A DNA stretch of 64,000 nt from Tupaia tana (GCA_026018925.1 JAKSZU010000003.1:186341505-186405504); one strand, 5' to 3'. Numbered from the stretch's first letter, positions 1 to 12,093 are shown. Translations and numbers: made by a program. Notes: generated by a model from the letters alone, not told the origin.

Positions 1-497
1 GATCTTCAGGCCCAACCAGACCTTCAGATGACTGCAGCCATCACAGCTGATACATCTTTTCTCCTCTTTTTTAAGTTTTCTTATATTCACATAGAGAGTA
101 CATATGCACATGCTAAAGAGAGAGAAAGGGACACCTTCGACAGGATCTTGTCACTTCATGAACTGCCTTCCCCAGCCCTCTAGTTCATCATGATCTTGAG
201 TGTCTGCACACATACCTGGCATGTTTTTAGGTTGACCTAGGGATCCTAACCTGTGGTCAGCCCTGTGGCTTCCAGCACTGCAGTTCAATTCGCTAATGAC
301 TGAGACACCAGACAAGGCCCACAGCTAGTATCTTGACTGCACCTCATGAAAGATTCTGAGCCACAGCCACCTAGCTTGAACTATTTCTAAATTCCTGACC
401 CCCACAAACTATGAGATAATGTGTATTGTTTTAAGCTGCTAAATTTTAGGAGTAATTTCTTTCAGTGATAAGTAATAATACAGAGGTTTTTTTTATG
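1..497 (+). mobile_element. MaLR/ERVL-type LTR, 3' part, interrupted by a SINE
   Basis: Positions 1-60 and about 293-497 read as one old LTR 3' half of the mammalian MLT1/MLT2 kind: 'gatgactgcagcc', then 'atcttgactgcacctcatga', then 'attcctgaccc', 'gagataatg' and 'gttttaagctgctaa'. A SINE-E lies between the two parts. The 5' end lies outside the window. It is an ancient solo fragment; the exact subfamily is not certain. Confidence 0.65.
62..292 (-). mobile_element. SINE-E (old tRNA-derived SINE)
   Basis: Reverse-oriented copy inside the LTR. On the minus strand it starts with a tRNA-like head and continues through 'catgccaggtatgtgtgcag' to an A-rich end near 62. Related copies are at 42040, 47770, 52612 and 57186. 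It is diverged, so older than SINE-A. Confidence 0.6.
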
Positions 498-1510
498 ACA
501 GAATCAGAGCAAATAAGCAGAACATAGGGCAACTTTTGGGAGTAGGGGAGAAGAACAGCCATTGTGTAGGAACCCTTTGATTTTTATGGGTGTGATTTTG
601 CTGCACATAACAACGCTGGGGTGAAAGGTGGGGTACAAAGACAGGAAGGAGCCTGAGATCACTGCTGGGCTAGAAACAGAAATGAGCATCCACATATGAG
701 CCCCAGATAACCTAAGGCCAGTAACTGAAGAGTGGAGGCAGATACTATAAGGCAGATGGTGCTATGCAAATCTAGTACCCATAACCAAGCCCTGAGTCAC
801 AGAAGGATATCTAGAAGCAGGAGACCAAACCGTTACAGAATCAGAGGTATTTCTGAGATCACAGCAGAAACAAAGAGAGTAGAAACAGTATTCTGCTGTG
901 GGCTTCTGCTCCAGCTGGCTGAGTCTCCACTGCAGGTGCTCTTAAAGTACCCTGTAGTGAATGCTGGTGGGTCCTACCCCATTCTCTTTACTAACTTAAG
1001 TGTTGGCTGATCACACTTAGAGCTGCCTGCCTCTTTGGCGAATTGCCCTCAGCCAAACACTTGGCAAAAACCCTCAACAACCAGATCTCAGTCATTGACT
1101 AACTGGGGTACAGAAAGCCAGTCAGTGCCCTTGCATTTAGGTGGGACTAACTTTCTAGTGCAATTTATGCTCCAGAGCATCACCATGACGTCAGACTTAA
1201 GGTAGTATCTGGCTGAGATCACATTCTCTCCCTTCCCTATCCTACTTCCCGCACTCCCCTCGCTCCTGCAATAAATCACTACAGCTAGAATCCCCATCCC
1301 AGGATCTGCTTCCAGGAAATCTAATCTACTGCACACCTTAAAAGCATCTAGTAGTTTCTGACATTTTTATGACTGTATATCTAACATTTGAGTGAATGTG
1401 TGCTGCATGTGAAAGAGAGCAGGAGAGATGATGATGATGATGGTGAAAGAATATTTACTTAAAATCAGTGAGAACAATCATAGTTAATCTTGCTTAAAGT
1501 ATCCATAAAC
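498..1510. other. unassigned non-coding stretch
   Basis: No gene or family recognised. It holds a short GAT-rich microsatellite around 1427-1443. Open frames here are short and lack coding features. Confidence 0.5.
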
Positions 1511-1735
1511 TGGGGCCAGACAGTGACACAGCAGTAAAATGTAATACCCTATGACGCAATCCCACATGGGACAGTTTCCTGTTCAAGTCTGGAGACCTTT
1601 TGGAGTACACTGGGCATGTGCTTATCCATGATCCAGTGTTGGCTGATGGCTGGGGTGGATCATGGTGCCAAGACCCTGGTGTGGGTGTTGTCTCTCATAC
1701 TCATGGAAAAAAACAAACAATAAATAAACATTGGG
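1511..1735 (+). mobile_element. SINE-D (old tRNA-derived SINE)
   Basis: Starts 'ggggccagacagtgacacag', has a B-box-like 'gttcaagtct', a central 'tgggcatgtgcttatcc' block and an A-rich tail with AATAAA-like runs. The same arrangement recurs at 27588 and 35068. Diverged. Confidence 0.55.
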
Positions 1736-1819
1736 GAAGAAAAGAACTCCATGAATCAATAGAGCAAAAAGGCAAAACCTAGCAATTTGGTTAAATGGTT
1801 AAAAAAAAAAATACACATT

Positions 1820-2078
1820 GGGACCAGCAATTGTCACAATGGCTATGTTGCTGGACTCCCATGTAGCTGACAACAGTTTGAGTCCTGAACCTGGTGGCTT
1901 AAACTCACGCCGGGTGCATGTATATGCGTGCCCAAGATCCCAAGAGGAGAATGGAGGAGAAGGGATTGCGGTGTGGCCATCCCCCCGGGGGGTGATTTCT
2001 CGCTTTCTGTCTTTCTGGTGAGTGCATGTGCCCTATAGAAAAAAACTCTAAAAAAAAAAAAGAAAGAAAGAAAAAAAA
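1820..2078 (+). mobile_element. SINE-A copy with target-site duplication
   Basis: Starts 'gggaccagca'; A-box-like and B-box-like segments, GC-rich body with 'ccccccgggg', then CT-rich end and A/AAAG tail. Imperfect flanking repeats ('acacattg' / 'gcacattgg') bound it, so the insertion is real but not the youngest. Confidence 0.8.
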
Positions 2079-2090
2079 TGCACATTGGTA

Positions 2091-3309
2091 ATTTACCTAT
2101 TTGATTAGGATGAGGTTGTACTGTATCAATCTGGCCAAGCTAGAACTACTTTCCCAGAATCTTCTTCCCTATATGCTTTTATCCTGGAGTTGATCAAAAG
2201 AAGAATTTACACAAGACTCAGAAAACAGAAATAAAACAACACTATTACCCTTTGAAGGTCACTGTGGCTGGCTACAGTGAGAGACATGCCGAGGTGCTGG
2301 TGTGTTCTGGCTAAGCCTGGCTCCCCTACTCTGTGTCTAGCTCTTCTTCCCACTGTGGGCTCTGCTGACCAACGGCAATCCCAGGCCTGCCATCAGACGC
2401 AAAGGCAATAGCTTACCATGGTTTCCTCTACCAGCTCTCCCTCACAGTCCATCCTCCCACCAGCTCCCCACTCCCAGCATCTGGATGTGCCTGGCTTCCC
2501 CAATTCCCTTGCAAGCTCTGACTTGTCCAGTCAAGCCAATATATCAGCAAAGTTGATTGGTGCTTTTCTCTCATTTTCCAATTCCCTTTTTCAGATTTTA
2601 TTTTCTTAAATTTCCACATAATTGTGAAAGTTCTTATTTCTATAATAAATCATTTATTCCGTAATACGCAGGGTGGTCTGCTTCTCTGATTACACCCTGT
2701 GTACACTCACTCATGCACTGATTACATTTAATTGCTACACTGCACAATAATGAGCATATATTTTATTAATGGGTATAAAATTAATTTGGTTCATGTGGTT
2801 TTTCATTAGAAATAGAAAAATCTCTAGAGATAAATTTAATATATATAGCTTGCTGTCCTTTTAGCATGGTCACTTGAAGAGAACCTTACAAAATTAGAGA
2901 GAGCGTTAAATAAACATTGAGAAGTTGACTGGCATAGGTAATAGAAAGACAATGGAGAATATGGCACAGTAAGATTTTCAGTCTTGTCGTTCTGGTTGCA
3001 ATGTGAAAAATGAATTGTGGCGAAATTGAGAATGGGAGTGAGGGGACCAAATAGTAGGGTATTGCAGTAGTTTAGGTAATAGATAATAGTAGGTTGGATT
3101 AAAATTGTAGCAGTAAAGATGGAGTGAGGAGTCCTTGTCTGCCAGGAGAATGCAGTTAAGGCCTGGATAACCATTTCAAAGGTAGAAAAATCATCTTTGA
3201 CTCTGAACCACTGTCTTGGAATGACTAGGACATTTAACCTCCTTATTCTTTTCTTTTCCCTTATGTAAATCCCAAATGGCTTATTATTGTTTTGCTTTAG
3301 CTTTTCTTG
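2091..3309. other. unassigned non-coding stretch
   Basis: AT-rich in its second half. I see no gene, RNA or repeat family that I can name. Confidence 0.5.
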
Positions 3310-3440
3310 CTAGCACTATTCGATGTGTTCTTGTTGAACAACACTTATATGGTTCTTACTACCTAATCACTGTTTTAAGTGCTTTTCAAAAGTTGACTCA
3401 TTTAATTCTTATAGCAGCCATTGGTACAGAAGGGTGTCTT
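3310..3440 (-). mobile_element. MIR fragment
   Basis: Carries the MIR core in reverse: 'cactgttttaagtgctttt' followed by 'gactcatttaattctta'. Ancient mammal-wide tRNA-derived SINE. Confidence 0.6.
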
Positions 3441-4192
3441 CAGTTGATGGCAAGAACTTCCATCACCACTGCCGTTGCTGTTGCCATCACAGATGTGGGA
3501 CTGGCTGATGGAGTCTGCTTTTATTCTTGTGGCTGCTGTTACTCCCTCTGTTCAATTCGTGGTTGCAAACAGTTGAAACAAACTCAGATTATTTTAAGCA
3601 GGAAATAAATGTAGCTGTAGAGTATTGGGTACTACCACCCACCCCTTTGAGTATTCAATATTCACTATACCTTGCACCCTTGTTTCCATACTTAAACAAT
3701 CACACACATATATACCACTAAATATAATGCAGCTTTTTCACAATAACCAATAATATTCTTACCTACTTTCTAAAGGGACATAATTCAAAGTTTATCAGTC
3801 ACTGACTGTAAGATTTCTGGGTCATGTCTGTTTCTTTTTTACTCCAGTACAATCCCATACTGATGGTCTACAATGTACGAACTTAATCAAGTTAAATACC
3901 CTAAGCATATTTGTATAGAAGAGTGGGAAGAAGAAAGAACTGAGAATTTGCTTTATATACAACAATTAAAGAAATATAGGTCGAGGCTAGAGTGCTTTAT
4001 AGCTTTTTTTTTCCCAAGCCAGAATCCAATAAAAGTTCATTAGTTGTATTTGATCATTAATAGACTGCTGCATGTTCAAGACATTTATCTCCCCTTTCTT
4101 GGCATGTATCTGTATCTGATGCTTCTGAGCCTATAGCAGATAACATTTTCCAAAGATACCCACACCTTATATTTTTCCCATCCTACATGCTC
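3441..4192. other. unassigned non-coding stretch
   Basis: No recognisable gene or repeat; the short open frames look random. Confidence 0.5.
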
Positions 4193-4366
4193 TTTTTTTT
4201 TAAATAAGTATTTATTTAATTTCATTTATCATCATTATTTTTCAACTCAACCAGAGAGAGACAGAGGGAGCGAGTGAGAAAGCAAACTGCCAAATCTGGG
4301 ACCTGAACCATGATCTTCCATGTGGGAGTCCAGCACCCCAACCACCACACCACCCACTGCACCCGT
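4193..4366 (-). mobile_element. SINE-B copy
   Basis: Reverse copy: T-rich tail at left, 'gaccagagagagacag'-like CT-rich part (as its complement), then 'catgtgggagtccagcaccc' (complement of the tRNA-like anticodon region). It lies in an old LTR fragment. Confidence 0.75.
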
Positions 4367-4660
4367 CCACACACACACGCACATGCTCTTCTTACAGTAT
4401 GATTTCATTCCTCCCACTAAGAGGTGGGATCTAAGTGTTTTCCTCTTCAATCTGGGTGGGACCTTTTGACGACAACCAATAACAGAGTAATGCTATGTGC
4501 CTTCCGCACATGATGATCTCTTTCTTCCCTTCCCTCTCAGCGCAAGCCCTTGAAATCCAGCTATGTAACAGAGAGCATTAATTGCCAGGCGTATGAGTGA
4601 AGCTGTCAGGTTATTCCAGCCCTAGCCTTGTCATCTTCTAACTGAGACTCCATTTTTCAG
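4367..4660 (+). mobile_element. old ERVL/MaLR-type LTR fragment
   Basis: 'ctaagaggtgggatctaag', 'tctgggtgggaccttttgac' and 'aaccaataacagagtaatg' follow the order found in old mammalian ERVL-related LTRs. The piece probably begins left of the SINE-B at 4193. Subfamily not assigned. Confidence 0.4.
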
Positions 4661-5219
4661 GGGACAGAGAGAAGCCTTCTCCACTTTTCTCTGTCTAAAT
4701 GTTTGGCCCAAAACCTGTAAGAAATAATCTTTTTTTAAAGGTGTTTTGATATGCAAAATATCAACTAATACATGGTCTTATAAGCATCATTTCATCAACA
4801 GAGCAAGTCATAATAATGTCCTGTGGGATAATGAGATGATCAAGGTCCCATGTAACAAATATGGTACAGTGACAAAAGTTGATGTATAGCTGTGATAGGT
4901 GAATAAAGTTATACTGCCATCATTGTCAAGTAAAAGCAACCTGTCTTTGGCATTTATATTTATTGAGCTGAGGAAAAACATAAAAGCATTTACTAGAGTA
5001 CTAGCTGTGGTTCAGGTGTCACTGATATTGGTTTGCTCCAGTAAGAGCACTGCATTTGAAACAAAAGTTGCAGTTGGAAGTGACAGTTGGTTATGACAGT
5101 CCACTCTCATATTCCAAGTCTCAGCCATCATCTTCACTCACTAAAATGGAAAATGAAATAGGAATGTGTTAGGAATTACCAAACCTGTTTCTTTTGAATC
5201 CCACCCCCCCCTTTGGAAA
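4661..5219. other. unassigned non-coding stretch
   Basis: Nothing recognised between the LTR fragment and the PSMB3 retrocopy. Confidence 0.5.
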
Positions 5220-5935
5220 TAAAGGCTATTTTATTTAAAACACAAAAGTCAAATAGAAAAAAATGTGGGCTCTGGGAAGAGGGCTAGTCTCTTCTGGCCT
5301 TCAGTATCCTGGCAGTGATCTTGTTCTTCTCAATGGCATGGACAATGACTCCCATTCTGGACACTGCATCCTGGTCTACAGCATTCAGTATGACCTGGAC
5401 AATGGCTTCAAACTGGTGTTCCGGGTCCATGCTGGGCTCCCAGAGGGACTTGCACATCCCATACATTTGTTTAGAGCGGGTGCCACTGATCACGAAGTGG
5501 TCAGTCACTATGGGACAGCCAATGAGGTCTAGAGAGCAAATAAAGGGCTTAAAGGTCTTTAGGCCCAACCCAGCAAGTACTGGCCCAGTGTACTAGGGGC
5601 CCAACCATTTCTCATACAGGAGGTTGGCCACCATGTTCATGAGGGTGTAAGGCTTGATCTGCTGCCCCCCTTCAATTCATACAGATTCAGCTGGAACTTG
5701 AAGTGCTGGCAACTGTCTGGGCATTAGTGGTGAGCCCACCCAGGCCGATATACAGCTGGTCACCCATGGGAAAGATCTTCTGAAAGTCCGTGGTCATCAT
5801 CTGTGCCGGATTTTGAAGTGCCTATCTACAGCGATAGCCACACAGTTCTTCCCTTTCATGGCCATGACAGCCCCTCTGTTATAGGACAAAATACACGATT
5901 GCAGTTACTAGGACTCCCAGCTGTTGCTGCAATTC
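5220..5935 (-). pseudogene. PSMB3: processed pseudogene of proteasome subunit beta type-3
   Basis: Minus-strand reading gives near-continuous similarity to PSMB3 (20S proteasome beta-3, a non-catalytic ring subunit of about 205 residues). Near 5890 the N-terminal '[15 protein letters not shown]' is readable; then '[12 protein letters not shown]'; then a long C-terminal block at 5284-5568 with '[16 protein letters not shown]' and 'QMYGMC'. All exons are joined without introns, and a 3' UTR-like segment with AATAAA (complement near 5233) follows, so it is a retrocopy. It is dead: the start ATG is lost, at least one frameshift occurs near 5815, further frame breaks lie around 5660-5720, and a TAG replaces the residue after Gly-Pro near 5595. 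No poly(A) tail remains, so it is not recent. Confidence 0.9.
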
Positions 5936-6391
5936 TAGGAAACCGGTTCTCTCTTTTGAATCTTTGTTGATGGCACTGATTTCAGAAATTTCCTTCAGAA
6001 ATTTTGTTATTTTACCTGTTTGATAAATGTTAATTGAATATTTGTTGAAGGACTGGATTTTTCCAATGCTGATGTTGTCTAATCCTAACTATACCCTTAC
6101 GTGGTGGGGAAATAACCATGGGATGAGAGTATGAGTTCCATAGTAATGACCACAAGTTTCAATGGGTCAAAAATTCTACTGAATATCTGTTTCAATACTA
6201 ATAGGGTTCTAAGCTCCAAGAAATTAAAGTAAGTCCAAGTGTTGAATACCTCCTGAATGTTTTGTTTCCCTTTCTCTTGATCACATTTACCAAGTAAGTG
6301 GTTTCAGGTCTCCTCAGGAAGGCAAGGAAGAAAATTCACAGCATCTTGTGATGTTGGTGTAAACTCCTGCCTCAGACATAACTGACTACTC
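5936..6391. other. unassigned non-coding stretch
   Basis: Nothing recognised. Confidence 0.5.
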
Positions 6392-6560
6392 TCTCTTTTT
6401 TTTAAGAATTATTTTATTTATCTTTATTTACTTATTTTAACTTGACAGAGAGGGAGAGAGAGAGAGAGAGTGAGAAAGCAAGTTGCCAGGTCCAGGACTT
6501 AAACTACAGTCTGCCATGTGGGAGTCCAGCACCCTTAACCACCACGCCACCTGCCAGCCT
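6392..6560 (-). mobile_element. SINE-B copy
   Basis: Reverse copy with T/A-rich tail at left, a GA-rich run at 6448-6475 and the tRNA-like head ending near 6560 ('ccacgccacctgccagcc'). Confidence 0.75.
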
Positions 6561-7734
6561 CCTGACTACTCTTTCAATCAAAGATCTCTGCATTATGAAT
6601 TCACACAGATTTAGAAATTGGGTGATGTGCCAAACATGTTATTAAACAGACCTATATTTCAAACAACAACAACAAACAAACCTACAAATTAAGTAGGGCT
6701 TTAGCAGGCCCCCCATCTCTTGCAATCTCAGGAATCCCATGAACAATTAACCAACATCAAAGATCTCCATAGACCAGGTCATTCTGATTATCATCTGGCC
6801 CGTGGCCTGTTTAGGAACTTTGCTCACTTTACCTCTGGCAATTAAGTCTAGGATTGCTTTTCCCTGTTTCTCTCTATCCCCATCCTTTGTTGATTTAGCT
6901 TCAATCATTACCTTAGTTACTAATAATTACTTGACTTAGAGGTAATCTACCTAAAGACAGAGCCAGATTTTCTAAAGTCTTTGCAAAGAGCTGCAATATG
7001 TATGGAAAGTTCTTCTCTAATTCCTCAACAAATGAACATATCTCTGCAAAAAAACACCACACAATCTTAATCACTCTACCAATAGAACTTTTAAGTCAAA
7101 GATTTGCTTTGGACATGTGTCAAACTCTTCAAATGAAGTTCTAAAAAGCTATCTTGAACATTTTGTAACAAAGTATTCTGACTAGAAAAAAGTTTAAGGA
7201 CCTCTCTAAATTCTTGCAAATACATTCTCATTCTATTATTGAGTGAGTATCCCTAGGGCAAACTGCCCTAGTTTAAAAAAAATTTTTTTTTCCTAGCACA
7301 TCTTCCAAAGCAACCTGTTTCCTTCCTGAAGCAGATCTCTATTTTTCTCAAAAGGATACTCAGCATTCCTGTCCCATCTTTAGAAGAATGTGTTCACTAT
7401 TGTTCTTTCCCAAAGAAGCATCTTATTCAGTATTTATTGCTTCTTTTCATCTCAGTGGTGGGAAGAGGTACTAGCCATATAAAAGGAGAGATCAATAATT
7501 TCTGGCACTTAATGTATAGTGCACTTGAGGTGGGCTCAAGATTTAGAGTAAGGAGCCAACTTGGGGTTAATAACTGTGGAGTCAAAAGTGATTTCATCAG
7601 ATAGCTTTTGAATTTCTAATTCCACCCCTACTCTTCCTCCTTGCTTTTCCATTCTTAAATAGTAAGGCTGAAAGAATTCCTAGTGCATTTTATCTTCTAG
7701 ATCTATGAAATATCACAGTCCCCTATCACAATCT
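6561..7734. other. unassigned non-coding stretch
   Basis: No gene or named repeat recognised; AT-rich with a short CAA-rich run near 6664. Confidence 0.45.
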
Positions 7735-7870
7735 AGCCCTGTGGACAGGGCACAAAGTGACTTTGGACATATTACTTGCCTCTATGAACACGTTTCCTCA
7801 CCTGGAAATGAAGTGAATCAGTCCTACTTCAGAGAGTTATTATCAGAATTAAAGAAAATATACATAAATT
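7735..7870 (+). mobile_element. MIR fragment
   Basis: 'gactttggacatattacttg' and 'gtttcctcacctggaaatga' match the MIR core order. Old and diverged. Confidence 0.5.
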
Positions 7871-7971
7871 GTCTATTTGGATGTTTCACACATGTATTTA
7901 TTAATATGTTAATAAATAAACTATATTATCGATAAAAACTAGGTTTATCTGAATTATTATTTCTACTCTTT

Positions 7972-8033
7972 ATCATAAAAATATTACAATGTTTTGAACC
8001 TTGACTACATGACACAGAGGCACATTCCTAAAC
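7972..8033 (+). repeat. local direct repeat, copy 1
   Basis: About 62 bp ('aatgttttgaaccttgacta' in its middle) closely matches 8515-8580 ('aatgttttgagccttgacta'), about 540 bp downstream. Not a SINE I recognise; a local duplication is the simplest reading. Confidence 0.7.
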
Positions 8034-8235
8034 TCTCTTTACGTACTAATTTATTTAATCCTCTCAACATCTCTATAAAGTAAGTATTGTGACTTACCCA
8101 GTGTTACAGATGAGGAAACTGAGGTAAGGAGAGGCTACCTAACTTATCTAAGGTCACATACAGGAAACTGATGGATCTAGGACTTGAATACAGACAGTCT
8201 GGTTCAAAGCTGTGACTCTCTGAAGACCATTCAGG
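8034..8235 (-). mobile_element. MIR fragment
   Basis: 'ttacagatgaggaaactgag' and 'gactctctgaa' at the far end are the classic reverse MIR signature. Confidence 0.8.
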
Positions 8236-9499
8236 AATGCTGACTCTAACAGTGGATGTGGACACTCTATAGCAAAAAGATGTCATATTTTTCCAGCTTC
8301 TTCATATTGTACTTTATCAAGGGTAAAAGTGTTGAAATGTTCCAGAAAGACCCACAGAATCACTCTCTCCAGAAGCAACCTGAATTTACTCAGAGCTATG
8401 ATGTACATTTCTTCCTTGTCCCTGTTAATGTTTTCAGCTACAGGTAAAAGATAATTCCCTCCAACTGGTCTCTAAAGAAGACATATTGGCTCACTTAACT
8501 ACAAGTCCAAAAGTAATGATAAAAATATTAAAATGTTTTGAGCCTTGACTACATAGCACATAGGTCCATTCTTGTGCTCTCTCTTAGGTTAGTTGCTCCA
8601 ATGAAATCCTGAGACTCCGATTCTCTTTCTCTGGTTTGCTGTTTCCGTCACCTTCATTCTGAAGCTCGTTTGCCTCTTGGTCCTATAGCAATTGGAACTG
8701 CATGATTCTACATCCCCATCTAGTGAGAAAGGAAAAGGGACTCCTGATGCTCCCTCAAAAGAGTAAAGAAAGGATTTTCTGGAACACTAAACCCCACACA
8801 TAGCATCTCATCACATCCTGATGGCCCAATAGGCATTACATGTCCATTCTCAAACATGCCACTGTCAAGAGATGGAATTACCTTTAAACTAAGCAATCCC
8901 AGAACTTGAGGGTATGGTCATCTTCCCACAGCACATAGATGTGGGGTCAGGGTGGTCTGGAGTAAGCAGAGAAAGCTGAATAAAATTGTGTTCCTTTAGG
9001 AAAGAGAAAGTAGAGGATAGTAATGGACAGACATCCAACAATAAACAGCACACTCCCAAGGATATATTATGTATTTTTAATGTATTTTCCTATTTTTCTT
9101 GTTCCCATTTTTATCTTCTGTATATGAGTGATAATACTAATTGCAGCTATTCATGGAGTGAACTTACATTAGATAATGTATATGGAAAGATTTTAACACA
9201 TTTAAAATATGAATTGTAGTTATTATTGTTGTGCTATTGTAGCTGGGATTTACCTGGCAGGATATGTAGTGCTCCTAGTTGCAGGGCCAGAAGGGCAGAG
9301 GTTGGGCATCTTCTGTACCTGTCACCCACAATTCTCACCTCCTGGAACTCACTTCCTCCCACCTCCAGACATCTAGCACTACATACTACATTTTAAGTTC
9401 CCAAAACAACCTCTCCCAGGTATTCTTCTCAGGCTCATCCTGATGCCCAGCATTCTGGACTCCCAAATTACTTCCCCTATGACCATCTCACTACTAGAT
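8236..9499. other. unassigned stretch holding the second local repeat copy
   Basis: 8515-8580 is the second copy of the 62-bp repeat at 7972. The rest shows no gene or repeat I can name. Confidence 0.5.
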
Positions 9500-9610
9500 C
9501 TCGTTTCCTAGCACTGTTGCTGTGAGCTAGGCTCCAATCCTACTTTGCTTCTCACTAGTTGTGTGATTTGAGGCCAACCACTTTACCTCCTCAGTGAAAT
9601 GAGATGCTTG
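9500..9610 (+). mobile_element. MIR fragment
   Basis: 'ctcactagttgtgtgatttg' followed by 'tcagtgaaatgagatgcttg' is the plus-strand MIR core. Confidence 0.6.
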
Positions 9611-9840
9611 GACTAATAACACTTTCAGATACCTTAAAGCTTGTAACTTTTATGATTCTATAAATTTCAGGCAGCAAGTCAAAAGGAAGTGAAGAATTTT
9701 AGGCAGATGAAGGAAGGGATTGAAGGGGGGGGAGAATTTTAAGCAACCAAATGGTTAGTAAGACTATACTAATTTGAGGTTTAAAAGACAGATACACACA
9801 CATGCACACACTGAGTACATCTTAACAATCAACAGTGAAT

Positions 9841-10110
9841 GGGAACCAGCAGTTAGTGTAATGGCTATGTCGCTGGACTCCCACGTAGTCGACTGCGGTT
9901 CGCGTCTCGGACCCGGTGGCTTACAACTCACGCCGGGCGCGTGTGCGTGCGTGCCCAAGATCCCGAGAGGAGATGGAGGAGAAGGGATTGCGGCGTGACC
10001 ATCCCCCCTGGGGGGTGATTTCTCGCTTTCTGTCTCTATGTCTCTCTCTGTCTGTCTGGCGAGCGCACGCGCCCTATAGCGAAAAACCTCTCCAAAAAAA
10101 AAAAAAAAAG
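9841..10110 (+). mobile_element. SINE-A, young copy with perfect 18-bp duplication
   Basis: Full-length SINE-A: head at 9841, body with 'cccccctggggggtg', CT-rich end, tail of about 16 A. The 18-bp target 'taacaatcaacagtgaat' is repeated exactly at 9823-9840 and 10111-10128. CpGs are largely kept in the body, which fits a recent insertion. Confidence 0.95.
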
Positions 10111-10128
10111 TAACAATCAACAGTGAAT

Positions 10129-10726
10129 ATCACAGATGGAATAAAAACATTTAATAAAACACAGATGGCACCAAACAAGGTAGACCTGAGCAGTGGAAGT
10201 GTGGGGAGTGAGGTAATGAGACCCGAACTTTAAACACATTCAAGTCTGGAAGAGCTGAGAATTCTACCGTAGATGGAGAATTACCACTTCTGTGAGCAAT
10301 GCCTTTATATGTCTAAACGAGCCCAAATTCAAAGGAATCTCTGACAAGATAATTCTGACATTCCAACCACAGAAACACATTGATAGCTAGTTCTGACCTT
10401 GTTTTGCTTTTTCTCTTCCTAGTTTCACTGGGCCTCAAAAAGAGAAAGGCCAAAATCCAAAAAGAAAATCTGTTTTTATTGTATTATTTTGGCTGCCTAA
10501 GAGGATTCTCTTGGCAGACTTTCTGGTAGATTTGTCCAAGCCTGGGGCCTCTTTCTTGGAGTTTCGATCACCTTGTTTAGGGAAGAAGAAACCCTAAGCA
10601 CCATTACACAGTGTCTGAGAGGCAGCTGTTCTCTTTCTAAATCTGGATCCTTCAGTCTTTTCCTTTCCTTTCTATCTCCCAAAGAGACTACATGACCTGC
10701 ACACTGTGAGACATAAAATAACAATT
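10129..10726. other. unassigned non-coding stretch
   Basis: Nothing recognised. Confidence 0.5.
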
Positions 10727-10819
10727 ATTATAACGATAACAATAGTAATGGGTTCTATTTATTGTTTGCTTACTGTCATCAGGCATAAGACCAAACACTT
10801 TAATACATTACTCAATTAT
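10727..10819 (-). mobile_element. MIR fragment interrupted by a MITE
   Basis: 'tctatttattgtttgcttac' and 'ccaaacactttaatacatta' fit reverse MIR, which breaks off exactly at the mariner-type MITE. Confidence 0.5.
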
Positions 10820-10906
10820 TATTGGGTTATTGGGAAAGTCATGGTAGTATTTTTACTTTTATTTTTATATGCAAAAATGTGTCATGACTTTTCTGACAAC
10901 CCAATA
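10820..10906. mobile_element. mariner-type MITE (about 85 bp)
   Basis: Near-palindromic element between TA dinucleotides: left end 'ttgggttattgggaaagtca', right end 'tgacttttctgacaacccaa'. TA target and TTGGGTT termini fit the mariner family. No coding capacity. Relatives at 15984, 32517, 36356, 40647 (half) and 53873. Confidence 0.85.
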
Positions 10907-10959
10907 ATTAAATAGGAATGACAAATATGGATATGGTATGAGAACATTAAAAGGGGTAA

Positions 10960-11420
10960 AAATGGATGTTTTGTGTTGATAAGATATACAATTCACCAAG
11001 AAACTATACCAGCCTTGAATTTGTATGCACCTAATAATGTAGTTTCAAAAATGTATAAAGAAAAAAAATTCTAGGGTTTTACAAGGAGAAATTAACATGC
11101 TCCTTTATGAAATAGATCAAATAAACAAGATCAACTATATATGTAAAGAATAATAATAACAAGTTATATAGAACTTTACACTCAGTAGAGATTATACATT
11201 GTTCTGAGACATATATGAAAATAGTTACAATTATCCGCATATTAGGCCATAACAAAATGTTCATAAACTCTAAAAAGTTTAGAAAACTCTAAAAAGGATA
11301 ATATAAAGGATATAGTATCTATTGACAAAATGCAGTGAAACTTGGAAATTAATCCAAAAGGATAGCAAAAAATAGATCTATTTACTTGGAAGATTTAAAT
11401 GCCCTTATTACCATGGTGCA
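10960..11420 (+). mobile_element. old L1 ORF2 fragment
   Basis: 'caccaagaaactataccag' and 'ttgaatttgtatgcacctaa' followed by an A-rich stretch with 'catattaggccataacaaaa' keep the order of the L1 endonuclease region. Heavily decayed. Confidence 0.6.
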
Positions 11421-12093
11421 TATTAAGTTTAATCAGAGACATTGCTCCCCTAAGAAATACGTATTTGTGTCAGAGATTTTACCTTATACAGTTGTGGATC
11501 CTTGTCAAAACAGTCTACAAGGCATATGATGCTGGAGCATGAAGCCCTCAGGGCAGGCAGTCATGATACAAAGTTGGGAGAGCAAAAACAAGCTGGAACC
11601 TACATGCACAAGCTGGAGCCATTGACAGCCTAAAACCTGTATTCTTGCTGCCTCTGGCCTTTGTCATGCAGAATCCAGGGCCCTTTGTCACAGAACTAAA
11701 TGTATACATACCCCTGGCCCTAGCAGAGAACCTGAAGGAGGACTCAGGAGAAGATGGGGCAGTTCCAATCCTGGCCACTCCTCCACACCAACAAGAAGAG
11801 TCAGCAATGTATGTTAGCTATAAAATGGTTATTGTTTCACTTACACTCTTCAAGTTGCCCACAAGAATTTTTCTTGCAGTCAAACCTAACTGGGAGCACA
11901 CAGAAACAAGAATTTGGGGATTTAGAGTTCAGTCTAACCCGGTGACACATCTCAAATCCATCACAGTCTATCCCTTGTCAATTTAGCACTCTAGCATATA
12001 TCCATACTTAATCTCCATGTAAAGATAATAACAAAATCAGACTTTTGCTTAATATAGTACAACTATTTCTATAAAAACATGCTGACCTTAGGA
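11421..12093. other. unassigned non-coding stretch
   Basis: Open frames at 11645-11986 exist in two phases but show no domain or codon pattern I recognise. No named repeat. Confidence 0.4.

Noticed and set aside
9841-9915. tRNA-like heads with A and B box resemblance as possible tRNA genes
   Set aside because: All are followed by SINE bodies and tails, acceptor stems do not pair, and they are present in tens of copies. They are SINE promoters, not tRNA genes.
9764-10120. Open frames over 70 codons on either strand in many places (for example 9764-10120, 30365-30565, 39359-39871, 57184-57657)
   Set aside because: They coincide with SINE-A copies and repeat the same peptides (such as 'LLLHSPLGILGTHAHAPGV') at many loci. 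They are an effect of the GC-rich SINE body, not genes.
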